From NCBI GenBank assembly GCA_035627375.1, contig DASPLX010000006.1, positions 1-64,000 on the forward strand: a stretch of DNA of 64,000 nt. Direction: 5' to 3'. The notes under the pieces are model-generated. The model saw nothing but the letters and a program-made list of their open reading frames with translations, was not told the DNA's origin and did not search any database. The stretch comes from DASPLX01 sp035627375 (lineage in GTDB: Bacteria; Pseudomonadota; Gammaproteobacteria; Burkholderiales; Burkholderiaceae_D). Made by a program: the position numbers and the translations under genes. Below, piece after piece: positions 47,501 to 59,500 of this stretch; within the stretch, counting starts at the first letter, position 1; every line of letters starts with the position of its first letter.

Positions 47501-50500
47501 CCAAGCCCTCCAGCATGACTTCATAATTGCCCATGATGAGCGGCGTGTCGCCGCCGAGCGTCAAGCGATAAGTCGTCACTCCGCCGGCGCTCACTACTGC
47601 CGTTACATCGGCTGTGCGGTAGTTTTCCGAGCCCGAAGCCGATCGATAGAGTGCTCGAATGGTGGGGAAACGCGCATGCAACGCGCTTGGCATCGCCGAG
47701 GTCAGGGCAATTCGATAGGTATCGCCAGGCTGGTATTCGGTGCTGGCAGTGGTCCGGATGCCGGCTCTATCGAGCGCGGTCGCAAACAGGTTCTCCTCGC
47801 CGCGGTAGATGGCGCCGTTGACAACGCCTTTCCAGTTGACCGCATACGCGAGCGTGGCGGGATCAACGCCGGCCGGCGCCTCGATCAGCGCGGTCCAGAC
47901 GTCACTATTCGGCTGCTGCACAAAATTGACAGTCGAGTAGAGCTGGCCCGGCGCGCCAAAGTCCAGGGTCGCGCTCTCCACATTGGCGTCGAACCGGACT
48001 TGCACAGAGAGACTGGTCGATGTCGGCCGCGTAATGGATAACTGCTCGTAATGCGGAGCGGGCCTAATGATTTTTTCTTCCGACCACGTCAAGTTGCCGC
48101 TGTCGTCTTCAGTAACCACACGGAAGCAGATCGGCTGCGAATAGCCGATTGCGCCGAGTTTGATGGCGGCCTGGCTCGTCGGCGCCAGCGGATCATGCGT
48201 GACCACCGCCGTCTTGCCGGTATATCCGAGGCCGGAATCCGGATTTAACAACCATGGCGCATTAATGTCCCGAATCGATTCGCGGCCGTAGACCACCCAA
48301 CTGCGCATCGTGCCCTGCCGCACGGTCCAGTTGAGCGTCACCTCGTCGCCGACACTCGTTGCGCCGATGTTGTTCGCCACCTTGGCAGCCATGCCCGTGG
48401 CCCGCGACATGCCGGGCTCGGTCGTGAAACCGCTATAACTGCGAACCAGGTTGCCGAACACGTCGTATTCGAAAACCGTGTCGGCTCTCTTTTCCGGATC
48501 GATCGACTCGATGAGACGTCCCGCGGCATCGTAGGCCATGCGCGTGACATAACCGTCTCCATCGACGTGCCTGGTTCGATTTCCCGCAGCGTCGTATGAG
48601 AAGGCTTGCACGATATCGTCGTCGTTGTCGTCGAGACTGTACTGCTCTTCGTGCATCCAATCCGTTTGCGTTGCAAGACGGTTCAAGCTGTCGTAGGTGT
48701 ACGCGATGGCCTGGTTCTGCTCGTGATATTGCGCCGGCAGACTGTCCACCAGTTGTTCGCGCGTCGCTCCGACGGCAAGAGCGGATTCCGGCACTGCCCG
48801 GTAGTAACGCCTGCGCATCGTCACGTTGCCGTTGCCGTCATGGTCGAAGGTGGTCAAGATGCCGTCGTTGCCGGCATTGGTGACGCCCTCGACGGTGGAG
48901 GAGAGCCGGTTCGCCCGATCATAGAAGTAGTAATCGGTCAAGGCTTCGGGAGTACCGGCGCCGACGGTCTTGGAAAACAGATTGCCGTCGAGACCATAGG
49001 CGTAGGTCGTCTTCGGTCGATGAGCGCTATGCGGGCTTTCCAGGATCGAACCGAACTTGTGCGGATCGGTCACGATGATTTCCGGGGCCAGCTCCTGCGT
49101 CAGCCGGCCCAGGGCATCGTATTCGTAGTCGGTCACATACAATTCGTCGCGGTCGTGCGTTGCGGCTGCAGGCGCCGGAACCGCCGGCCGCGCGAGCTGG
49201 GCGACCGGCTGACCGGTCGCCTCCTGTTGCGTCCAGGCCGCATCCGCCTGCTGCTTCAAGCCGTTCAGCGTCGCCTGATCCAACTGTTTGGTATAGATCT
49301 TTTTCCGCACGAGCTTGCCTTGCCGGTCATAGTCGAACTCGGCCATATAGCCCAGCACGTCGACACTGGCGGCCACGCGCCCCTTGCTGTCGTAGAAGAA
49401 ATAGCTCCAGTTCTCGTTGCGGTCGCGGCTGGCGATCTGGTTGCCATAATGATCGTAAAGATGAAGCTCGGCCGGCCGCTTGCTGTTGCCAGGTTGCAGC
49501 TCGCCGTCAACCACGCCATGGACGACGACCTCAGGCAGCGTGGTCTGGGTCAGTCGGCCCGCCTTGTCATAGGCATAGCTCGTCACGCGACGTTCGCCGA
49601 CCGGCGGCGTCGGCCTTTCTCCCAGGACGCGCGCCTTGCCCGTCATGCGTACCGCATATTCGGTCTTTTCGAGCTGCTGGCCGGCCATGTTGTAGCGATA
49701 TTCGACGAAGGCGTCGTCGCCGTTACGCTGTGCGATCTGCAATCCCCTGCCGTCAAACCAGTTGCTGGTCTTGTAGCCGTTGGCATCGGTGATTTGCACA
49801 ACGCGGCCAAGCGCATCATATTCCCGCACGATTTCCGGCCGAAGCGACTGTGCTCCACCTGCGATGGTGAAGATCGTCACCTCCGGCTGGATTTCATGGG
49901 TCAGACGATTGCATTTGTCGTACTTGTATTCGGTCGTGTAGCCGCGGCGATCGGTTACGCTCTTGCGATTGCCGACCAGGTCATATTCATAGTGAAGATG
50001 GTCGTTCCACGCCGGATTCCATTCCTCGCCCGTGGCCAAGTGAAGCAGGCCCAGATCCGTCGCTTCATCCGTCAACCGGTTGAGTTTGTCGTAATGGAAG
50101 AACCTGGCCGTGCCGGTAGCGCCGATCGGCAATGCGCTGCCGGCAATCTCGCCCTGCATCGCGGTTTCGCTGACGCGATTGCCGACCAGGTCATAGCCGT
50201 AGCGATGATCGGACAGCAGCGTCTTCGTGGTCACAGGTCCGCTGATCCACTGGAGCCGCTTTTCCTCATAAACGCGCCGTGCCGTATTGCGGTTGTTAAG
50301 GTCGTAATCGTATTCCGTGATCCGGCGTTGCCTCAGATCGAGCGCTTCCGGCACCTCGCGCACCATCGTGATCTCGCGAGTCTTGTTGCCGGCGCCGTCG
50401 TAGTCGTATGTCGTTTCGGTACCGTCGACGTCGATCAACTTGCTCAATCGCCCATTGCCATCGTATTCGTAGTGCAGCACGCGCGGCTCTACCGCATTGC

Positions 50501-53500
50501 CGAACAGCGTATCGGTGATCTTCAGTCCGGCGCCGTTGTAGGCAAATTGGTGCACCGTGCCGTCGGCCAGCCTGTGCTCGCGCAATTGGCCGCTACCGTC
50601 ATAGATGAATTCGACGATGCGGTCACTGTCGGCATCGACCAGCGCCGGCGGAACCGTGTCGCTGACCGCGCCCACATAGCGTGTCATGTGCGTACGTTCC
50701 TTGATCACCCTTCCGCCCGAATCGTATTCGAACGTCTTGCCGCCGTGCTCGGGATCGAGCACCGTTGTCAGCTGGTTCAGCGCGTTGTAGTAGTAGTGCG
50801 CCACGTATCCCAGGGCATCGGTGACCTTGATCCGGTTGCCGACAGCGTCGTAGCGGTAGGCAGTGCGATTATCGAGCGCATCGATGTCGGCCGTCTTGCG
50901 GTTGAGCAGGTCGTATTCCGCCTTGACCGTGCGCTGGTCCGCCGTACCTTTGGCATAGATCGTCGTCTTGAGATTGCCTACCGCATCGTAGACATACTCG
51001 GTACGCACCAGGTGGGCGTCCACCGACGCCGTCATGCGTCCCTGGTTGTCGTACTCGTAGTTGGTGACGCTCCAGACGGCTTCCCTGGTGCTCAGTTCGG
51101 CATTCAGCGGATGCCCGGCCAGGCTGGCCGGCAAGTCGGCCAGCACCATGCCGGCAACGAGATCGACGTCGGCACCGACGCGCGCATGCAGGGCAGCTCC
51201 GACCGCCGGGGAATTGGAACCATACAAGATGCCTGCAATCAGATTCCAGCCGGCCGCGTCGTTGCTGACGTCGTTCGGCACGATGAAGCTGCGCGCGGCA
51301 CGTTGCAGGATCTTTTCGGTGATCTTGTTGCCGGCTGCGTCGTACAGGTACACGGTCTGCGGCTGGATCGCCCCGCCCATCGGCGTGTAAATCTCGGTGA
51401 GCCGGTTGGCCTTGTCGTACTTGTAACCGGTCGTGCGTTTCTCGGTGATACCGCCGCGGCCATCGCCGAGCTCGTTGTCGGCCACCGTAACGCTGGTGCG
51501 ATTGTTGGCCACGTCGTAACCGTAGCGCGTCACGTTGCCGGCGCCATCCGTCATGGTCTCGACCCGGCCGCCCTTGTCGTAGGTGTAACTGATGGTCAAC
51601 GGGAAGGCGCGATCCTTCTTCGCTTGCACGAATCCGGCATCGCCCTGGTTCAATAAATATTGGCCGCGCGTGACCGAGGTTTGTTCGCCATGGTCGTTGT
51701 GGCCATAGGTCGTGGTAAAGCCTTCGTCATCGGTCATGCTGACCCGGCGATCCATCTTGTCGTAGGTGAAGATCACCGCGCGCGCATCGGCGCCATCGGC
51801 ATGCGAAGTCGTCGTCTTGACGATGTTGCCGCGCAAGTCGTATTCATGGGCGATCTTGATCCCGCCGTGTTCGCCGCCATGACGGATCACCGTTTCCAGG
51901 CGGCCGAGCAGATCGTAGGTGCGCGACTCTTCGTTGCCGTTGGCATCGACGGTCAGGCTGATATTGCGCGAGCCGCCGTCATACCGGTATTCGGTCACGC
52001 CGCCCAGGGCGTTGAAGACGTTCGTCAAGCGGCCGTCGGGATCGTAGTCGTACGAGGTCAGCCGTTCCTCGCCGACCATGCCGTAGGCTTGCCGTTCAGT
52101 GCGCTTGTTGCCCTGCCCGTCGTAGGTATAGCGCGTCTCGATGCCGTTGGCATCCTGTACGGCCACGAGCCTGCCGTTGCGGTCATGACGGTAAGTGATG
52201 GTGCACGCCGCCTTCATGATCATCCGATGGGCATCGGTCAGGTGCTCGACGGCAGCCGGTGCCCCAAGGCGCTGGCGCAACTCGCCGTAGTAGCTATTGT
52301 CATTGGAGATCAATTGCTGGTAATTGGCGTTCGTCGTGCTGGACGTCTCGCCAGCCGCATTGTAGGCATAGCCGGTCACGTTGCCGGCGGCATCTTCGGT
52401 CGAAATGCGTCGGTTGTTGCGGTCATAGGTATGGATTTCGGTACGGGTATCGCCGCCAGTGCCGATGGTGCGCGTACGCAGGTTGCCGTTCTCGTCATAC
52501 GTCATCAGCGTACTTGCAAGCAACGGATTCGTCTCCAGAACCAGCCGGTTGTTCTCGTCATACAAGAACCAGGTGATCCGCTCGTTGGCCGCCCCCGTCT
52601 GGTAAGCGTCGTAGCGCGTCACAACGTTGCCGACCGCATCATGCGCGTAATGGGTGGTCACGCTCTGGCTTGACGTCACCGGACGGATCACATCGGTCAG
52701 CCGATTGGCCGCGTCGTACTTGTATTCGATGGTGCGCGTATCCATCGCCGATCCCACTGCGTCGGTTACAACGCGGCGGTTGCCGTGCGCATCATAGGTA
52801 ATCGATTGCGTGACGTACTGTGTCCCTTGGTCCGTGTGCCTGACCCGACGCGTTTCGTTGTAGGCGCGGTTGTTCTTGTCGTACTGCCAGGTGGTTCCAC
52901 GGTCTTCCAGGCTTTCCGCCGGGACCGGCATGGCCCCGGCCGCCGGCAGGCTCGTCAGCGGCGTGTCGTAGGTCAGCAAGTGGGTCCGGTTGCCGTAGGC
53001 GTCGAAGCGTTGCTCGGTCAAGAAGCCGGCCGGGCTGAGCGTGAAGCGCAACTGGCCTCTCTTATCGTAGTAGTAGCGCGTGGTGGCCCATTGGGTTGCA
53101 GCCAGGTCGAACGCCTGACGGCTTTCCGTGCGATTACCGGCGCTGTCGTAGCTGTACTCGGTACGATAGCCCTCGCCGTCGATGCGGCGGATCAGTTCGT
53201 CGCGGTCGTTGTACTCGTAGGTAACCGTCCGGTCCAGGGACGGCGTCGAGGTCGGCGCCGGCAATACGGCCGGATTGGCCGGCACAGCCACCGGTTGGGA
53301 AAACAGCGTGTGACTCTTGATCTTGCCGGTGCTGGTATAGGTGTACTGCGTGACATACCCTTCGGCATCCACCTCGAGCGTCTTGCGGTTGTTGTCGTCG
53401 TAATAGGACACCCGCTGGTGGCCGCGCTTGTCGGTGACGACGATACGGTTGCCGTAGGCATCGTACGTGTAGGTCTCCGTATGGTTTTTCGGATCCTTGA

Positions 53501-56500
53501 CCTGAACCAGGCGGTCGGCGGCGTCGTAGCTGTAGGTCGTGGTGCAGCGCGCGATCAGGTTGGCCTGCACGGCCGGATTGGCAGCGACTTCGGCGGCGCT
53601 CATGCCCGCGCCGCCGGCGGTCGTCGCGCCGAACTGCTTGCGCAGCTCAAGGTAGTAGGTCTCGTCGCTCGTGGTCAACGGCCCTGCCAGGGCGCTGATA
53701 ACGCTGGTGCGATTGCCCTTGGCATCGTAGCCGTAGGTGGTAATTTGGCCCAGGCCATTGGTCTCGGTATGCAAGCGGCCATTGGCGTCGTAGTCGTAGC
53801 TGACGACTTGCCTGCGGTTGCCTGTTACGTCAGTCGGACTTGGGCTGGGATAGGTATCGACCGCTGGCCTGTCGATCGCGGTTTCCCAGGCAGTGCGCTT
53901 CTTCAGCTTGCCTTTGCCGTCCCATTCGAATTCGACTAGATAGCCTTCGCCATCCACCGTAGCTTTGACGCGGTTGCCCTTGTCATAATAGGTCGACACA
54001 ATGTGATTCGTGTCGTTCGCCACAGCCGTGGGCTTGACGCCCGGTACGGTAAGGGTAACGGCGGTATTCCAGGCGATGCGGCGCACTTCGTTGCCGTTGG
54101 CATCGAGTTCCCGCTCGACCAGATAGCCTTCGGGGTCGACCGTCGCCACCAGGCGATGGGCGTCGTCATAGTAATATGACGTGACCCGGCTCGCATCGTT
54201 GGCGACCGGCGCGGGATGCGTTTCCGGTGCTGTGCGCGCGATCGCCGTGGCCCAGGCGATGCTACGCATCACTTTACCGGCCGCATTCAGTTCCTGCTGA
54301 ATCAAATAGCCCATGCCGTCGACGGTGGCGACCAGTCGGTTGGCGCCATCGTAATAGTACGAGGTCGTCTGCTTCTTGTTGTTGGCAACGTCGCTGGCAT
54401 CGGCCGCGGGAATGGTTTCCGGCGCGGTGCGCGCGACCGGCGTGGCCCAGACGATGTTTTGCACCAGGTTCCCGTTGGCGTCGAGTTTGCGTTCGACCAG
54501 ATTGCCGGCACCGTCGACCGACGCGACCAGCCGCTCGGCCTGGTCGTAATAGAAGGAAGTCGTGTGGCAGGTATCGCCGGCCACGGGAGTCGGCCTGGTA
54601 TCCGCCCCCGGTCGCGCCGGCAGTGCCGTGGCCCAGGCGACGATCTGGTCCGGATTGCCATTGGCGTTGAGCTTGCGCTCGATCAGGTAGCCCATCGCGT
54701 CGACGGTGGCGATCAAGCGGCTGTCCTTGTCGTAGTAGTACGACGTGACTTCATCGTGTTGCGGATCGGCGATCACGGCCCGCCGCGCATCGATTTGGGC
54801 GCGCGTCGGCTCGGCCGGGAAACCGTCGCCAGCCAGGCTGCTGGCAAAGCGCGTGCGCTTGATCAGGTTGCCGCGGCCGTCGTACTCGTTCCATGCCAAA
54901 CCGTCGAGCGCATCGAGCGTATAGATCAGGCGGTCGCTTCCATCGTAGTAATAATGCGTCTTGTGACCGTTGGCATCCGTCGTGCTGATGACGTTGTTGT
55001 TGCCGTCGTAGGTGTGATACGTCGTCAGGTCCAACGCATCGGGATTGGCGATATTGTCGCCGGTGACGGGGTCGATGTAATTCACCGGATCGACATGAGT
55101 TTCGATCCGGCGGCCGAGACGGTCGTATACGTACTTTGTGGTGCGCGCCGCTGCCGTGCCGGCGCCGGTGGTGACGGTCAATACCCGGCCCTGGTCGTCG
55201 TAGCCGTATACCGTACGCAGATTCAAGCCGTCCGGATTGGGCGCGCTGGTGCCATCGTTGGCATTGACGATCGTCGCGGGGTCGACTGCGGTTTGCGTGA
55301 CCCGGCCGTTCGCATCAAAGGTGGTGTGCGTGACGGTGCCGCCCGGATCGGTCACCGTGACGGTGCGGCCCTGGCCGTCGAAGCTGTAGCTGGTCACCAG
55401 GTTCAAGCCACCCGGGTTGGCTACCGCTTCTCCGGTGACCGGATGGGTGTGGGAAGGCGGGTCGATCGCACGGCTCAATACCCGGTTGGCGGCGTCGTAG
55501 GACAAAACCGTCGCACGGCCATTGGCATCCAGGGTCGTGATCAAACGTCCGGCGCGGTCGTAGACGGCTTGGGTGGTCAGATTGAGCGTACCGTCGGCCT
55601 GGATCGTCTTGGTCAGGTTGCCGTTCTTGTCGTAGTGGTAGGTCGTGATGTTGTGCCGGCCGTCTTCCACCGCGATCTTTTGGCCGTGGCGGTTGTACGT
55701 GGTCTTGACGGTGATGTTTTCCGGCGTAGTGACGGTGAAGCTGCGCGCGCTGTCGTCGTAGGCATAAGAGGTCGTGGCCAATGCGGCATTGCGCGCATCC
55801 GTCACGGACAGGATGCGGCTGAAGGCATCGTAAGCCGTGGTGCGCGTGCCGCTCGGATCGGTGACGCTGACGGTGCGGCCGAGCTTGTCGTAGGCATAGC
55901 TGCGCGGGTTGTTGTTACCGTCCCATTCTTGCGTAATCCGGCCGAACGCATCATATTCGCGCTTAGTGGTGCGCTCGATGCCGACATAGGCGCCCTGGTC
56001 GACGTCTTCGACCAGCGTCTTGAGCAAACCGCGGCGGTCGTAGGTGCGGTGGCTTAACGTATCGACGCCTGCGGCTATCGGGTCGCGTTGCGTCTTGAGT
56101 TCGCCGAAGGCGGTATAGGCGTACTCGGTTTGCTTGCCCATGGCGTCGATCGCCTGCTTGATGGCGCCGCGCAGGGTGTAATTGATCCGGGTATGACTGT
56201 CGGCATTCGGGCCGGTGCCGTCGGCCGCGATCGCATTGAGCCGGCTCGTCAGCGTGTCGGTGACACTTCCGCCGTTCAGACCATCGGTCGCAATGCGGCC
56301 GGTATAACGGATGCTCTCGCTGGCTTGGCCAAAGGCGTTGTAGCGGGTCTCGACAACTTCGCCGCGCGCATTGACGGTGTGGCTCAAGCGATCGCGCGCG
56401 TCATAGAAGAACAGTGTCTTGTTGCCGTTCTGGTCGATGGTCGAGATACGCCGGCCGCCCCGATCGTAGGCATGGGTCAGGCTGTACTGGGTCCAGATCG

Positions 56501-59500
56501 CTTCGCGCATGGCGGCCGCGTCGGTCGGCCGTGGATCGTTCAAGCCGTACTGTGTCCAAAGGGCATCAAGCTGGCCTGCCAGGTCGGCGGGCGGCGGCGC
56601 AACATCCAGCACGGCATCCAAGTCTTCGAGCGCTGCATTCCCCTTGGCCGTCAATTCTTGCGTGACCCGCCCTTGCACGTCGTAACGCGCCTGAGCGGTC
56701 CTGACTTCATCGGCGCCCCAGGCGCGTTCGGTCTTGAGCAATTGGCCGGCATTGTTATAGGTGTAACGCGTCTCCGTGCCATTCGCCGACGGACTGGTCG
56801 TGCCGGCCTTGACATTCACGGTCAGGATTTGGTTGGCGCCGTTATAGCTCGTCGTGGTGACCGCGTCGTTGGCATGCGGCGCCGGAATCAGTTGGGCCAG
56901 GGTTTGCGTACCGGTATAGGCGGCGGCCTTGTTGTAATAGCGGACGTGCTGGGTTTGATTGCCGGCCAGGTCGTATTGGTAAGTGGTCAGGTAGCCTTCG
57001 GCGTCCAGGGTGCCGGCCAACTGACCCTTCGCATTGTAGAAATGATAGGTGTGCTGATCCAGGACGGCATTCGTACCGATGCTGGCCTTGAGCGCAGCCA
57101 AGGTGCCGGTGCTGCGCAAACTCGGCGTGGTGGCATTGCCATAGCGGATGCTATGGACCAGTTCGCCGGCGGCGTTGTACTGGTTTTCCGTCAGATATCC
57201 TTCGCCGTCGAGAGTGGCTGCCAATTTACCGTCGTAGTCATGAAAGTAGCGGACATGACGGTCCTCGCCGGAAGTTTTGACAAGAGCCGCCACCTGGGCG
57301 GCGGACGTGGCGGCAGTCAGGCTGGCGACCGGGATGGCATGGATGTAGCGGATGGTATCGGTCAGCTGTCCGGTGCCATCGTAGAAATACTGCGTCACGT
57401 AGCCTTGGGCGGCATCGGTGTCGCTCGGCGTGATGTCCGCCGCCAGCCGGTTGGCGTTGTCGTAGATCTTGCGGGTGACGCGGTCCTGGTTGTTGTCGAG
57501 CGTCGGGCGCATCGTGTCGTCAAGCACGATGTTGAGCAGATCGCCCTGGACATCGACGGCACTCAAGTTCGCCACTTGCTGGTCGCTCAGCGGCGTCGCG
57601 TAACGGATCTGCCTGATGAGGTTGCCGGCCTTGTCGTAGGCGTTCTCAACCATGACGCCGAGCGCATCGATGGTCGCGACGACACGGCCGGCGCCGTCGT
57701 ACAGCAGGTAGGTTTTGTTGCCCAGAGGATCGGTCGTGATGCGCAGGCGGCCGTCGACATCGTACCGATAACTGGTGATGCCGAGGACATTGCCGCCGTG
57801 GTCGGATTGGGCGACGCTGAGCAGGATGCCGCGTTTGTCGTAGACGCTGGTGGTGGTCAGGCTATGGGTGCTGTCGATCGTCACCGTGGTCAAGACCCGG
57901 GAGGCGGCTGCCGGGTCGGCCGGGTCGGAGAACGTATCGGCGTAGGTCGCCACCGTAGTGCGCAATTGACCATTCTGCAGCCATTGGTTGGTGCTCAGGA
58001 CACGCCCTAGGCCGTCGTAAGTATAAGTGGTGGCGTACGGCAGGTTGGCGTTAGCCGCATTCGGCGTGTTGGTGCTGCCGCGCGGATCGATCGTCTGCAA
58101 GAGGCGCCCGCGCTGGTCGTATACGTACCGGGTAACCGATTCATTCCCGTCGATCACTCCGCCGCCGTCGGTGGTATTGATCGTCGCGTAGGCGGTGGTC
58201 TTGGACAAATTGCCGCGAAAGTCATAGGCGTAGTCAACGCGCTCGATTCTCTTGCTTAGGTCGACGCCCAATCCGTTGACCCAAGCGACCAGATTCGTCT
58301 CGGTGAAATTCGCTGCGGTGTATTTGTCCTGAATATAGGCGATTGCGGCGGTACGCTGGCCGACCTTGCCGGAAGCACGCGACTGGGCCAGCGTCAATGC
58401 GACATTGCCGTTGCCATCGTAACGGTATTCCTGCACCCGGCCTTCCGGAGAGATGATGAAACGCAAATGACTCTCGACATCGTAGACGTAGCGGGTCACG
58501 GCCGGCTGGCTGGGTTTGCCGCTGTGCGCGCCATCCGGATCGGGTGCCAGGTAACGCGTCTCGGTGAGGAGCTGATTGTTGGCGTTATAGGTATATTCGA
58601 CGGTATTCCCGGCGGCATCGCGGCGCTTGATGAGATTGCCGTTGGCGTCATAGGAAGAAGCCGTGACGTTCCCATCGCCGTCGATGACTTCGATCACGTT
58701 GCCGTTAGCGTCGTAGACATAGCTGGTGGTCGGGTTCGCGTCGACACCGTCGACCTTGACAGTCGGACTGATCACCTGGCGCAGCATGCCGGTGGCGGCA
58801 TCGCTGACATAGGTCGTGACCTGGCCCAAGGGATCGGTGACCGTGGTGTGGATCAGAGATGTCGATTTGGCGTAATCCAGAACGGGCGGTACCAGGAGGC
58901 GAGTTCCGGCTACCAAGGCAGGGTCTCCCATCGCCGCACGCAGAGCGCCGGCGGCGGCGGCATCGTTATAGACGGATTGCGCGATCGCAGCCCACCGTTC
59001 GGCGACGGTGGGTGGAGCCAGATTGGCGTCAGTTACCGAGTAATACCTCTCGCCGTTGCTAATGTCGTAACGGCGCTGGACGCGCACACCGTAGTTGAGC
59101 TGGCTGCTGTTTCGCCGCAAGAAAATCGTGTTGACATCGCCTTGATCGTCGATCGTAATCCCTGGCGTATAGGGGCCAAGCGCTCCTGCCTTATAGGTAC
59201 CGCCGATGGACGTGTCCGCTGAACTCTGCCAAGCGCCGTTGATATAACGATTGACCAATATCGTGTTGTCGGAACCGCCGGCGTTGGTTTGCAGGAACAT
59301 GACCGCGAGCCTGCCGTTGTTGCTCACGCTGCCGACCGGATTGAAAACATTACCGGCCTGGTTCTCGATCGGTTCCGCTCCCGTTCCCTGCCATGCTCCC
59401 CCGGCGTAACGGCGCGCCACGACATTATTGTCTTGAATCCAGGTGGCCAGCGCATACGTGCCGTTGGGACTCACGCTCAAATGCGGCACGCCTGTCGCGC

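Noticed and set aside
48606..51656. A 1016-codon open frame on the plus strand, and several other long ones between 42 and 60 kb
   Set aside because: They mirror the repeated YD codons of the giant minus-strand gene; their products show a repetitive Val/Ile/Arg composition typical of antisense frames in high-GC genes.
53800..54760. Regular repeats as a CRISPR array
   Set aside because: Units are 180-195 bp, are multiples of codons within one frame, and encode YD-repeat protein without unique spacers.
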